DNA of 11,745 nt. Origin: Microcaldota archaeon. GTDB taxonomy: Archaea > Iainarchaeota > Iainarchaeia > Iainarchaeales > JAGVWC01. The first letter of the stretch is position 1. Every line of letters starts with the position of its first letter. The stretch lies in NCBI GenBank assembly GCA_018813975.1, contig JAHJAQ010000122.1, positions 1 to 11,745 on the forward strand. Reading direction: 5' to 3'. Made by a program: the position numbers and the translations under genes. Under the pieces are notes generated by a model, which made no database searches, was not told where the DNA came from, and saw nothing but the letters and a program-made list of their open reading frames with translations. Below, one piece after another: positions 6,433-11,745 of the stretch.

Positions 6433-7207
6433 GTTCAATTCTTTTGGAATCCGCTTTTCCGCCAAGTGCAATCATTGTTTGAACTGCTTTTTCAGTTACA
6501 ATATCCAAGTCTTTTTCAGCTTCTTTAAACGTTGGGGCCGTAATCCGAACAGAATACTTGCCAGCGCCCGCATAAAAAATTTCTATTTTTTCTTTAGACC
6601 CGTTTTTGGCTTCTTGCAAAACTTTTTTGATTTGTTCCACGCCATTAGAAGCCATAGAAGAAAGGGATAATTCTACTTCCACTGTTTTTTGAGGAACCTC
6701 AATACTCGTTTTACAGGTTTCCAGCACGAGTTCTTGCCATTGAGGAGAAATGCTTTGAACAGCACTTTTTCCTTTTAAGGAAACTTCTTGGAATGCTTCG
6801 TACAAGGAATCAAATTTTTGCAAGAGGGGCTCTGCAATTTCTTTCCAAGCAACTTCAAAAGAAGTTTTTTTCTTTTGAGCCATTAATTCAACCAATTTTT
6901 GGGTGCGCTTGGTTTTTTTCCAATCATCAATCGTAGCGCGTTGTAATCCAGAAGAAACTTTAGTTAGGGACAAGTCAATTTGGTTTTTGTCACGCTTAAT
7001 GGATAATACTTTTGCCGCCCTCACCTGGTTTTCTTTTACATGGTTTCGAATATTTTTAACCCATCGAGAAGCGATTTCTGAAATGTGAATAAATCCTTGT
7101 TGATTATCAAACTCAAGCAAGTCTACAAAAACACCATAGTCTAGAACGCGCTTTACTTTTACTACAACCACGTCGCCAAGTTCGGGTAATTCACTAGAAT
7201 CCAACAA
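6428..7207 (-). CDS. eif2a: Translation initiation factor aIF2, alpha subunit
   Basis: 259 residues if the TTG at 7207 is the start; the next codon (7204) is also TTG and equally possible. No ATG is available near the expected N-terminus. Residues 10-84 are an S1/OB domain: GDVVVVKVKRVLDYGVFVDL, then GFIHISEIASRWVKNIRNHV and AKVLSIKRDKNQIDLSL, all typical of aIF2-alpha. The middle helical domain spans about 88-165. The C-terminal alpha/beta domain, which contacts aIF2-gamma, spans about 172-250 (FYAGAGKYSVRITAPTFKEAEKDL). The protein is part of the heterotrimer that brings initiator tRNA to the ribosome. Upstream lies a TATA-like run (7216-7232) and AGGCGAT close to the start, so it may have its own promoter within the array. 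Nop10, which often follows this gene in archaea, is absent here. Confidence 0.93.
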   Translation of the reverse strand: MLDSSELPELGDVVVVKVKRVLDYGVFVDLLEFDNQQGFIHISEIASRWVKNIRNHVKENQVRAAKVLSIKRDKNQIDLSLTKVSSGLQRATIDDWKKTKRTQKLVELMAQKKKTSFEVAWKEIAEPLLQKFDSLYEAFQEVSLKGKSAVQSISPQWQELVLETCKTSIEVPQKTVEVELSLSSMASNGVEQIKKVLQEAKNGSKEKIEIFYAGAGKYSVRITAPTFKEAEKDLDIVTEKAVQTMIALGGKADSKRIER

Positions 7208-7255
7208 AAAAATCGCCTTTTATACAATAAAAGTCCTTCGAAAGTCTTTAATGGG

Positions 7256-7840
7256 TTACATATTGTGATGAACGCCGCTAACGCGCTCGCCGAGTTTTCG
7301 TTCTAAAAAAAGCTTGGCAATCGAAAAAGGCAATTCTACTTTTTGAGTGTTTTTATACGGACCGTATTCTTTCATATCCGTTCCAATAAAGGCCGGAACA
7401 TCCTTGGAAACCTGAATTTTAATGGTTTCCAAAGACTTGGTTTTTTGCGGCGAAGCCTCTTTTGTAGGGACATTGGATTGAAACATCTCCGTTAACAAGC
7501 CCCGTTGTTTTTGAAGCAAATCCAGAACCGCAGAAAACATTTTTTTTTCTGGCACCGCTAATACAACAGTGATTTCTTCACCCCCCCTACTAGCTAACAA
7601 CGCCAAATTTAGTATTTTGCGCTCGCGCAACAAAAAGATTTCTTCCACCATTTTTTTAAGGTTAGCAAAGTCTCTTGCTTCTTCAATCGAAAAATCTTTT
7701 AAAGATTTCAAATAGCGTTGTTTTTCTTCTTTAATAAATTCGTTTAACAAATTGTAAAAATCCTCTGAAACATCCACTAGCTTGGAAGTATTTTTTTCCA
7801 AGCGGTAAATTCTGCGAACTTCGTCGTAAGAAATATTCAT
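7256..7840 (-). CDS. Archaeal GINS complex subunit (Gins51/Gins15 type)
   Basis: 194 residues. GINS with Cdc45/RecJ-like protein and MCM forms the archaeal replicative helicase. The N-terminal A-domain is helical (residues 1-118), with SEDFYNLLNEFIKEEKQRYL and a later FLLRERKILNLALLA, as in archaeal Gins51. A Ser/Thr/Pro/Lys linker (about 121-138) joins the small B-domain at the C-terminus: IQVSKDVPAFIGTDMKEYGPYKNTQKVELP and IAKLFLERK (142-182). The A-then-B order marks the Gins51 type rather than Gins23. It lies downstream of PriS, a common archaeal association. The start ATG has GGGGA a few bases upstream, a weak ribosome binding site. The unusual hairpin-rich gap of 145 bases separates it from PriS. 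Confidence 0.87.
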   Translation of the reverse strand: MNISYDEVRRIYRLEKNTSKLVDVSEDFYNLLNEFIKEEKQRYLKSLKDFSIEEARDFANLKKMVEEIFLLRERKILNLALLASRGGEEITVVLAVPEKKMFSAVLDLLQKQRGLLTEMFQSNVPTKEASPQKTKSLETIKIQVSKDVPAFIGTDMKEYGPYKNTQKVELPFSIAKLFLERKLGERVSGVHHNM

Positions 7841-7865
7841 TTATAGTCCCCACTTTTCCCCAATC

Positions 7866-7949
7866 TTGCCAACGGCACGTACTACCGAAGGTAGTACTAT
7901 TTTGCCAGCTTTTGTTAAAAGCTGTTTGCCAACCTTTTGAAAAAAGGCC
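7866..7949. repeat. Paired-hairpin element, copy B, with a third hairpin
   Basis: In the 145-base gap between PriS and GINS lie three stem-loops: GTACTACC-GAA-GGTAGTAC (7879-7897), CAGCTTTT-GTT-AAAAGCTG (7906-7924) and CCTTTT-GAA-AAAAGG (7933-7947). TTGCCARC precedes the first and starts the other two (7866, 7902, 7926). The order palindrome, ATTTT(C)GC, then CAGC(C)TTTT hairpin is the same as at 3609-3656. The second stem has lost one C and its partner G relative to copy A, a compensatory change. Flanking genes run leftward here but rightward at copy A, so it is not a simple strand-specific terminator. Confidence 0.6.
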
Positions 7950-7985
7950 GCCCCAATATCATCAAGCAAGGTTCATTATAAATTC

Positions 7986-9218
7986 TTACGCGTTTTTTGG
8001 GATTGAAAGTTGAGCAGCATTACGGCACAACAAGAAAATCGCGGCAAACTCGGGCAATTCCAGGGTTTCGGCTTTAAACGGACCCCACCACTGGCCTTTC
8101 AAAAAAAAGCGGGGAGTAGGAGCAAGAAGCTCTATTTTAACTGGTTTTTTGCCAAAAACCACGGTATCGCTTAGTCCATCAAAATCAGATAGGGCAGTAA
8201 ACGAAACATTGGCTGCGTTTAAGCCGGTTTTACCATGCAATGTTTCTGGAACTCTTACAATCTTAAACTTGTCCAAAGAAGTTTGCCTGTCAATATCCAA
8301 TTTGAGTTCATCTGAAACAAAATCTAATGTACTACTCCAAAACGCGCGTGACTTGCTACAAACCCAACTTGGAAAAACACCTTTTTGAATGCTTTTTACA
8401 ATAGACTCTTTTTTTTCCAGTGCTTTTTTAGTGGTTCGAATTGAAACATTTCCCGCTACCGCAAGGGCACTGGCATCATTTTGTTCTATCAAGTCAAGAA
8501 GACCGTGCAAAATTCTTTTTTGCCACCCTTTTGCATGTACAAAGGAAGGACCATACAAAGACTTGTTTTTTTCTACAAAACCCAATCGTTTTAAATCCAA
8601 TCCTTGTCCCGTTAAAAAATCCAATACTTCGATTCGTGCATGCGGCGAAAGCGCTTGGGCTTTGGCAGAACGAACGTGCACGTGAAATCCTTTAGAACCA
8701 GAAAAATTAATGGAAATGGCTTTGGAAAAACCCAAATCAGTTTCCAACAAATCCACTAATTCAAATACTTGTTTTTTAACTGCGTTTAAACAATCCGGGC
8801 ACACCCATTCTTCTACTTTTACACCAGAACCACAATTCGAACAAGCACTTGGATTTCCCTTTCCGCTTTTCTTACATTCGGGGCAGTGCCAAGAATCATG
8901 TTTTTGTTTGCACTCGGTTTTCAAGTCATCCGCATCAAACTCAAAAATAAGATCCGCCCCCTCCCAGTGCTTGGAGGCCATTGGACGAGCACTAGGAGAT
9001 TGATAATAGGCTGCAGAATACGAAATAAAAAAAGGGGTTTGGGCTTGCAAAAAACCATTCAATTCTTTAAAAGTAGGAAAAAACAAGTGACGCTGGCTGA
9101 TCTTTTGACCAAACACCCCTACGCCAAACTCGCGTTTTTCAATAGCCGGTGGTTCTTGTACGGGGTGAGCCGCGTAATACTGGCGAAATCGCTCTCGCAA
9201 AAAAGCCTCTTTTTCCAT
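7986..9218 (-). CDS. priS: DNA primase small (catalytic) subunit PriS
   Basis: 410 residues. PriS makes the primers at replication origins and on the lagging strand, with PriL. Visible motifs: catalytic FEFDADDL (D95, D97); the zinc-binding part C103-x3-H107 with C112-x2-C115, C126-x2-C129 and C140-x2-C143; the nucleotide-binding FSGSKGFHVHV (172-182); and LDKFKIVRVPETLHGKTGLN, where D316 fits the third catalytic Asp and H328 the Ser/Thr-Leu-His-Gly-Lys motif. The zinc region holds two extra CxxC pairs between the usual halves, making a full ribbon; I believe other euryarchaeal PriS proteins have this too. No Shine-Dalgarno site is seen, and a TATA-like run at about 9239-9250 places transcription start at the ATG, so the mRNA may be leaderless. 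Confidence 0.95.
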   Translation of the reverse strand: MEKEAFLRERFRQYYAAHPVQEPPAIEKREFGVGVFGQKISQRHLFFPTFKELNGFLQAQTPFFISYSAAYYQSPSARPMASKHWEGADLIFEFDADDLKTECKQKHDSWHCPECKKSGKGNPSACSNCGSGVKVEEWVCPDCLNAVKKQVFELVDLLETDLGFSKAISINFSGSKGFHVHVRSAKAQALSPHARIEVLDFLTGQGLDLKRLGFVEKNKSLYGPSFVHAKGWQKRILHGLLDLIEQNDASALAVAGNVSIRTTKKALEKKESIVKSIQKGVFPSWVCSKSRAFWSSTLDFVSDELKLDIDRQTSLDKFKIVRVPETLHGKTGLNAANVSFTALSDFDGLSDTVVFGKKPVKIELLAPTPRFFLKGQWWGPFKAETLELPEFAAIFLLCRNAAQLSIPKNA

Positions 9219-9238
9219 TAGTAGTTCAATACAAAAAA

Positions 9239-9250
9239 ATATTAATAAAC
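9239..9250 (-). promoter_or_regulatory. Probable TATA box of PriS
   Basis: The minus strand reads GTTTATTAATAT, centred about 26 bases upstream of the PriS ATG at 9218. With no ribosome binding site before the ATG, this spacing points to leaderless transcription starting near 9218. It lies after the terminator tracts of the preceding small gene. Confidence 0.45.
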
Positions 9251-9265
9251 CAAAGGCTAAACACT

Positions 9266-9305
9266 AAAAAACAAAAAAAATAGAAAAAAAGGGTAAACAA
9301 AAAAA
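9266..9305 (-). terminator. Four clustered oligo-T tracts after the small basic-protein gene
   Basis: On the minus strand there are runs of 7, 7, 8 and 6 T at about 9305-9299, 9290-9284, 9280-9273 and 9271-9266, beginning 32 bases after the stop codon of the basic protein. This arrangement fits a strong archaeal U-tract terminator and implies that the small gene is a separate transcript from PriS. The stretch 9222-9336 is otherwise AT-rich and holds no other gene. Confidence 0.65.
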
Positions 9306-9336
9306 TTTATCAAAACAACCAACCCGCTATATGATT

Positions 9337-9477
9337 TTAGCGTCTTCGTTTTCGTCGCTTGGTAGTTGCGGTAGTTGCGGTTCTTCGTTTTCGTCGTCGC
9401 GTAGTGGTGGTTGTGGTTCTTCGTTTTCGTCGTCGCGTAGTTGTTGCAGCTGTTTTTCTTTTTCTTCTTACGGCCAT
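9337..9477 (-). CDS. Tiny Arg/Lys/Thr-repeat protein, protamine- or histone H1-tail-like
   Basis: 46 residues, starting MAVRRKRKTAATTT. Composition is 18 Arg, 6 Lys, 15 Thr and 5 Ala, plus one Met and one Val: 52% basic, no acidic or aromatic residue. Three repeats are visible: TTTRRRKRRT, TTTRRRKRRT, then TTKRRKRRR. The DNA of the first two repeats is identical over 27 bases. The start is well supported: GGAGGTG (9483-9489) lies five bases before ATG, a possible TATA box (GTTTAAAAAC) is near 9526-9535, and clustered T tracts follow the stop. Such composition suggests nucleic acid binding by charge, as in protamines and H1 tails; DNA compaction or replisome-linked binding is inference. It sits between PriL and PriS. 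Part of a ribosomal protein or an unrelated peptide cannot be excluded, but no known basic ribosomal protein was recognised. Confidence 0.8.
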   Translation of the reverse strand: MAVRRKRKTAATTTRRRKRRTTTTTTRRRKRRTATTATTKRRKRRR

Positions 9478-9482
9478 TATGA

Positions 9483-9489
9483 CACCTCC
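9483..9489 (-). promoter_or_regulatory. Consensus Shine-Dalgarno site of the small basic-protein gene
   Basis: The minus strand reads GGAGGTG with five bases before the ATG at 9477. It is among the best ribosome binding sites in the window and is the main evidence that the 46-codon frame is translated. Confidence 0.8.
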
Positions 9490-9572
9490 AATGAATAAAA
9501 TTCAACAAATAAAAGGGTTTTTCGGTTTTTAAACTTTTTGTTTGGTACAAAACAAATAAAAAAGCTCGAAAA

Positions 9573-10607
9573 TTATTTTTGGACAACCGAATTTGTTTTT
9601 TGAGGAGAAGTCTTCTTGAGTTCTCTTTCATAGAATTGTAAGGGATGCGAAACAGGACAATGCGCCAAACAAAGATTGTACGAGCGAATTTTAGCACAAC
9701 TAGAGGGCGCATACCGTGCTTTTCCCCTTCCCGCAATGCGTTCTACTTGGTATCGAGTTACTTTTTCATTAAAATTAGGGGTTTTCTTGAATAGTTCCAC
9801 GATTTGACCGGGAGCAAAACCAATTGCAACTAAAAAAGTAGCCACATTAAACCGCGCAGCATGTCCAACATTTTTTCCTTCCAATAAATTCGCATAAATC
9901 TTGGCAATGCAAGGGGGAAATGCATTGGGATCCAGCTTTCCCGCCAAGGCAAAAGAAAAAGCCTTTTTTTGACGATGCACCAATTGTTCTTTTAGTTGGC
10001 GTGCTACCTCCACCAAGTTTTTGGGAATTGATGGTAAGGCAACCGGCAAGGAATCACGCGTTTTTTCTCGTGCCATTTCAGACAAAAAACGTGCAAAATC
10101 GTTTTCCGGTAAAAACACCAATCCTTTTTCAATGGGTTGATTCACCAACTTCATAAAATCTTCTTTAAACCCGGCTTGTAAAAAAGAGTCCACTGGAATG
10201 CGCACTAAAAACAATTCACTATTATGCAATTCAAATTTTACTTTTAAATCACTAGCCAATTCGAGCAATGTTTCCCTGCGATTTTTGGCATTAGTTAAAT
10301 AAAAAAAAGTATTATTAGCAACCAGTTCTGCAAAACGATCCCACAAATCCGGCCTATCAATCGCCGAAACCAATATCTTGGCAATGGGAAAAGCCTGAAT
10401 TTCTTGCACCAACAAATCAGGAGAATGCACTAAATGTTCTTGCACATACGACTTTCCTTTTGCCGCTGCGCTCAACATTAAAGCCGCTCTTCCAATCACG
10501 CCTTCTGGTGTTTGGTTTAATTCAAACGCCTGTTTTTTGAGCACTTGCTTGGCGCTACTGGAAAAAGGATAGTGCTGGGCAAAAACCAGTTCAGAGTTGG
10601 AAAACAT
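9573..10607 (-). CDS. priL: DNA primase large subunit PriL
   Basis: 344 residues. PriL partners PriS, controlling primer initiation and length. The N-terminal domain is mainly helical (about 1-200). The C-terminal domain carries the four iron-sulfur cysteines: C233 in FPPCIAKIYANLLEGKNVGH, C304 in YAPSSCAKIRSYNLC, C313 in the same block, and C317 in AHCPVSHP. GHAARFNVATFLVAIGF (249-265) and YQVERIAG (286-293) are typical of the PriL C-terminal fold. The tail after residue 330 is Lys/Ser/Thr-rich. The start is an ATG without a clear ribosome binding site. A 75-base gap separates it from the iron-transporter gene. Unlike in many archaea, PriL here precedes PriS in transcription order, with a small basic-protein gene between them. 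Confidence 0.93.
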   Translation of the reverse strand: MFSNSELVFAQHYPFSSSAKQVLKKQAFELNQTPEGVIGRAALMLSAAAKGKSYVQEHLVHSPDLLVQEIQAFPIAKILVSAIDRPDLWDRFAELVANNTFFYLTNAKNRRETLLELASDLKVKFELHNSELFLVRIPVDSFLQAGFKEDFMKLVNQPIEKGLVFLPENDFARFLSEMAREKTRDSLPVALPSIPKNLVEVARQLKEQLVHRQKKAFSFALAGKLDPNAFPPCIAKIYANLLEGKNVGHAARFNVATFLVAIGFAPGQIVELFKKTPNFNEKVTRYQVERIAGRGKARYAPSSCAKIRSYNLCLAHCPVSHPLQFYERELKKTSPQKTNSVVQK

Positions 10608-10682
10608 GCCGTATTAATTGGCGTTAAAAAAGCATTAAAAACAACCGAGTGGAATGCCGGTAAAAACACAAAAGAAAGGACA

Positions 10683-11558
10683 TTAGGCATTAATACTAAA
10701 AGCGCTGCTTAACGCCCAGCCAACCAAAAAACCAATTAAAGCCACGACCAAAGAAATAGCCGCCATTTCCAAAAAACGCTGTTTAAGGGAAAGGTTTTTG
10801 GCCACTGAAATGTAAAACGTGTACGAAAGAATAATGAGAATACTCAGTACTAGCATTACCCCCAATGCCAAGAATACATTAGAAAACAAAAAATATGGCG
10901 TTACCAAAATCAAAACCGTAATAATGTAGGCAATTCCCGTGTACACCGCAGACTTAAAGGGATTTTTACCAGTACGTAGTTTGGCATCTTCTTTGGAAGA
11001 AAGATAGCCGGAAGATGCCATGGATAAAGCGGCCACCACTCCTGTAATCAATCCAATCACAGCAATACTGGTTGTGTTTTGCAAGGCCAAGGTTAAACCG
11101 GCTAGTGCCCCGCTTAATTCCACTAGTGCATCGTTTAATCCCAGTACAACAGAACCGGCATATTCCAGTTTTTCTTCTTTTAACAAATCCAATACTTTTT
11201 GTTCATGAAATTTTTCATCTTCCATTAATTGTTTGGCCTCTGGAAGAGAAGTTGACAAGCGCAGGTATACCGCGGATGTTAATCGTTCTCCTTTTTCCAT
11301 TAAACGCAATACAAAAGCCAATCCCACTGTTCTAGCCAGCAAAGCATACCAATTCACTTTCCACCAAACAGGCGTTACTTCTTGCTTGGTAAAAGATTTT
11401 AGAATTTGATAGTGACGCAACTCATCTTTTGCCATGCGCTCTAAAACCATTCGATTATGAGCATTTTTTATTTTCGGAGCAAGGTGTGCATACACAAAGT
11501 GCTCGGTAATCTCGTTTTTTTGAGCGTGCACTAATCGGGCTTTAAATTTTTCTTCCAT
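10683..11558 (-). CDS. Ferritin-like diiron domain fused to VIT1/CCC1 transporter (MbfA-like)
   Basis: 291 residues. Residues 1-130 form a rubrerythrin/ferritin-like four-helix domain with iron-ligand patterns: NEITEH (E16, E19), DELRH (E46-x2-H49), MEKGE (E88/E91) and EDEKFHE (E115-x2-H118). Residues 134-291 form a VIT1/CCC1 membrane domain: GSVVLGLNDALVELSGALAGL (136-155), ALSMASSGYLSSKED (177-191), then three hydrophobic helices up to the C-terminus. The order ferritin-like then VIT1 matches MbfA-type proteins, which export iron (or manganese) across the membrane, the diiron part probably sensing or oxidising Fe(II). The transport direction here is inferred. It lies 26 bases after the PCNA stop, so the two may be cotranscribed, although their functions are unrelated. 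Confidence 0.87.
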   Translation of the reverse strand: MEEKFKARLVHAQKNEITEHFVYAHLAPKIKNAHNRMVLERMAKDELRHYQILKSFTKQEVTPVWWKVNWYALLARTVGLAFVLRLMEKGERLTSAVYLRLSTSLPEAKQLMEDEKFHEQKVLDLLKEEKLEYAGSVVLGLNDALVELSGALAGLTLALQNTTSIAVIGLITGVVAALSMASSGYLSSKEDAKLRTGKNPFKSAVYTGIAYIITVLILVTPYFLFSNVFLALGVMLVLSILIILSYTFYISVAKNLSLKQRFLEMAAISLVVALIGFLVGWALSSAFSINA

Positions 11559-11584
11559 GCTTTTTCAAACCTTCGAAAACAGCC

Positions 11585-11745
11585 CTACAATAGCATGTGT
11601 GCGAGATAAAATTGGATTGTGGTATCGCCAATGGGATAAGAAATTTTCATAGGGGCGTCATTTCTGAGTTCTAGGGAAACCTTTTTTTCGTTTTCGGCTT
11701 CGCGCACAATATTCTGTAAAAAATTAAGGGAAAACTTAGCCGTAA
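11585..11745 (-). CDS. pcn: DNA sliding clamp PCNA, C-terminal part (runs off the right edge)
   Basis: Only the last 53 residues and the stop are present, starting inside a codon. Visible sequence AKFSLNFLQNIVREAENEKK, then VSLELRNDAPMKISYPIGDTTIQFYLAHMLL, matches the PCNA C-terminal domain: the 'KFSLEYL' helix and the 'N-x-P-M/L-K-I-S-Y-x-I-G/D' strand that ends in the LAP-like tail before the C-terminus. The clamp tethers polymerase, ligase and nucleases to DNA. The PIP-like tail of the endonuclease Q in this window could be a client. It is the first gene of the leftward replication array seen here. Confidence 0.88.
   Translation of the reverse strand, partial: TAKFSLNFLQNIVREAENEKKVSLELRNDAPMKISYPIGDTTIQFYLAHMLL

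Noticed and set aside
7841..7985. tRNA-like or guide-RNA-like gene in the PriS-GINS gap
   Set aside because: The three hairpins do not form a cloverleaf, there is no T-loop or anticodon pattern and no box C/D or K-turn motif; a repeated element is the better reading.
8389..9221. Several plus-strand frames opposite PriS
   Set aside because: They are antisense shadows of the primase gene, whose catalytic and zinc motifs are clear on the other strand.
9361..9460. Tandem repeats as a possible CRISPR or minisatellite
   Set aside because: Only two perfect copies and one partial copy, no spacers, and the periodicity stays in frame inside a short gene with a ribosome binding site.
9257..9736. Minus-strand frame of 159 codons across the end of PriL and the small basic gene
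   Set aside because: It lies in another frame of the PriL end and of the repeat gene. Its low-complexity Lys/Asn/Thr/His repeats are the shifted reading of the TTTRRRKRRT repeats, and its end is the translation of T-rich terminator tracts.

Overview
The window looks like one end of an archaeal contig or a slice of an archaeal chromosome. Its replication and translation genes are purely archaeal: PCNA, two-subunit primase, a GINS subunit, aIF2-alpha and a PAC2 protein. Several starts have Shine-Dalgarno sites, others look leaderless with a TATA box about 25 nt upstream, and genes end in oligo-T tracts. Moderate AT-richness, compact genes and an S-layer protein resembling the methanococcal type would suit a DPANN lineage (for example Diapherotrites or a relative) or a small euryarchaeon. 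The lineage is an inference and is not proven by the sequence.

Layout. 1-2261 (minus): the N-terminal 753 residues of a large secreted S-layer protein, running off the left edge, with a long promoter/leader region at 2262-2554. 2555-3193 (minus): a winged-helix DNA-binding protein, divergent from a small BofA-like membrane protein at 3265-3585 (plus). 3685-4956 (plus): a PHP-family nuclease that fits endonuclease Q, ending in a PCNA-binding-like motif. 4953-5573 (minus): a DedA/YqaA-type membrane protein whose stop codon overlaps that of endonuclease Q inside one CTAG. 5638-11745 (minus): an information-processing array in transcription order PCNA (partial), ferritin-like/VIT1 iron transporter, PriL, a tiny Arg/Lys/Thr protamine-like protein, PriS, GINS, aIF2-alpha, PAC2.

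How it fits together. PCNA, PriL, PriS and GINS are replisome parts, and endonuclease Q is a repair nuclease that can work with PCNA. aIF2-alpha and PAC2 link this block to translation initiation and proteasome biology, as in many archaea. Two items stand out. The first is a 46-residue, 52% basic repeat protein (9337-9477) with a near-perfect ribosome binding site, placed between the two primase genes. The second is a paired-hairpin element found in two unrelated intergenic gaps (3609-3656 and 7866-7949), whose copies share the module GCCARC(C)TTTT-loop-AAAAG with compensatory stem changes and lie in opposite orientations relative to the flanking genes. No tRNA, rRNA, CRISPR array or intact transposase was seen.
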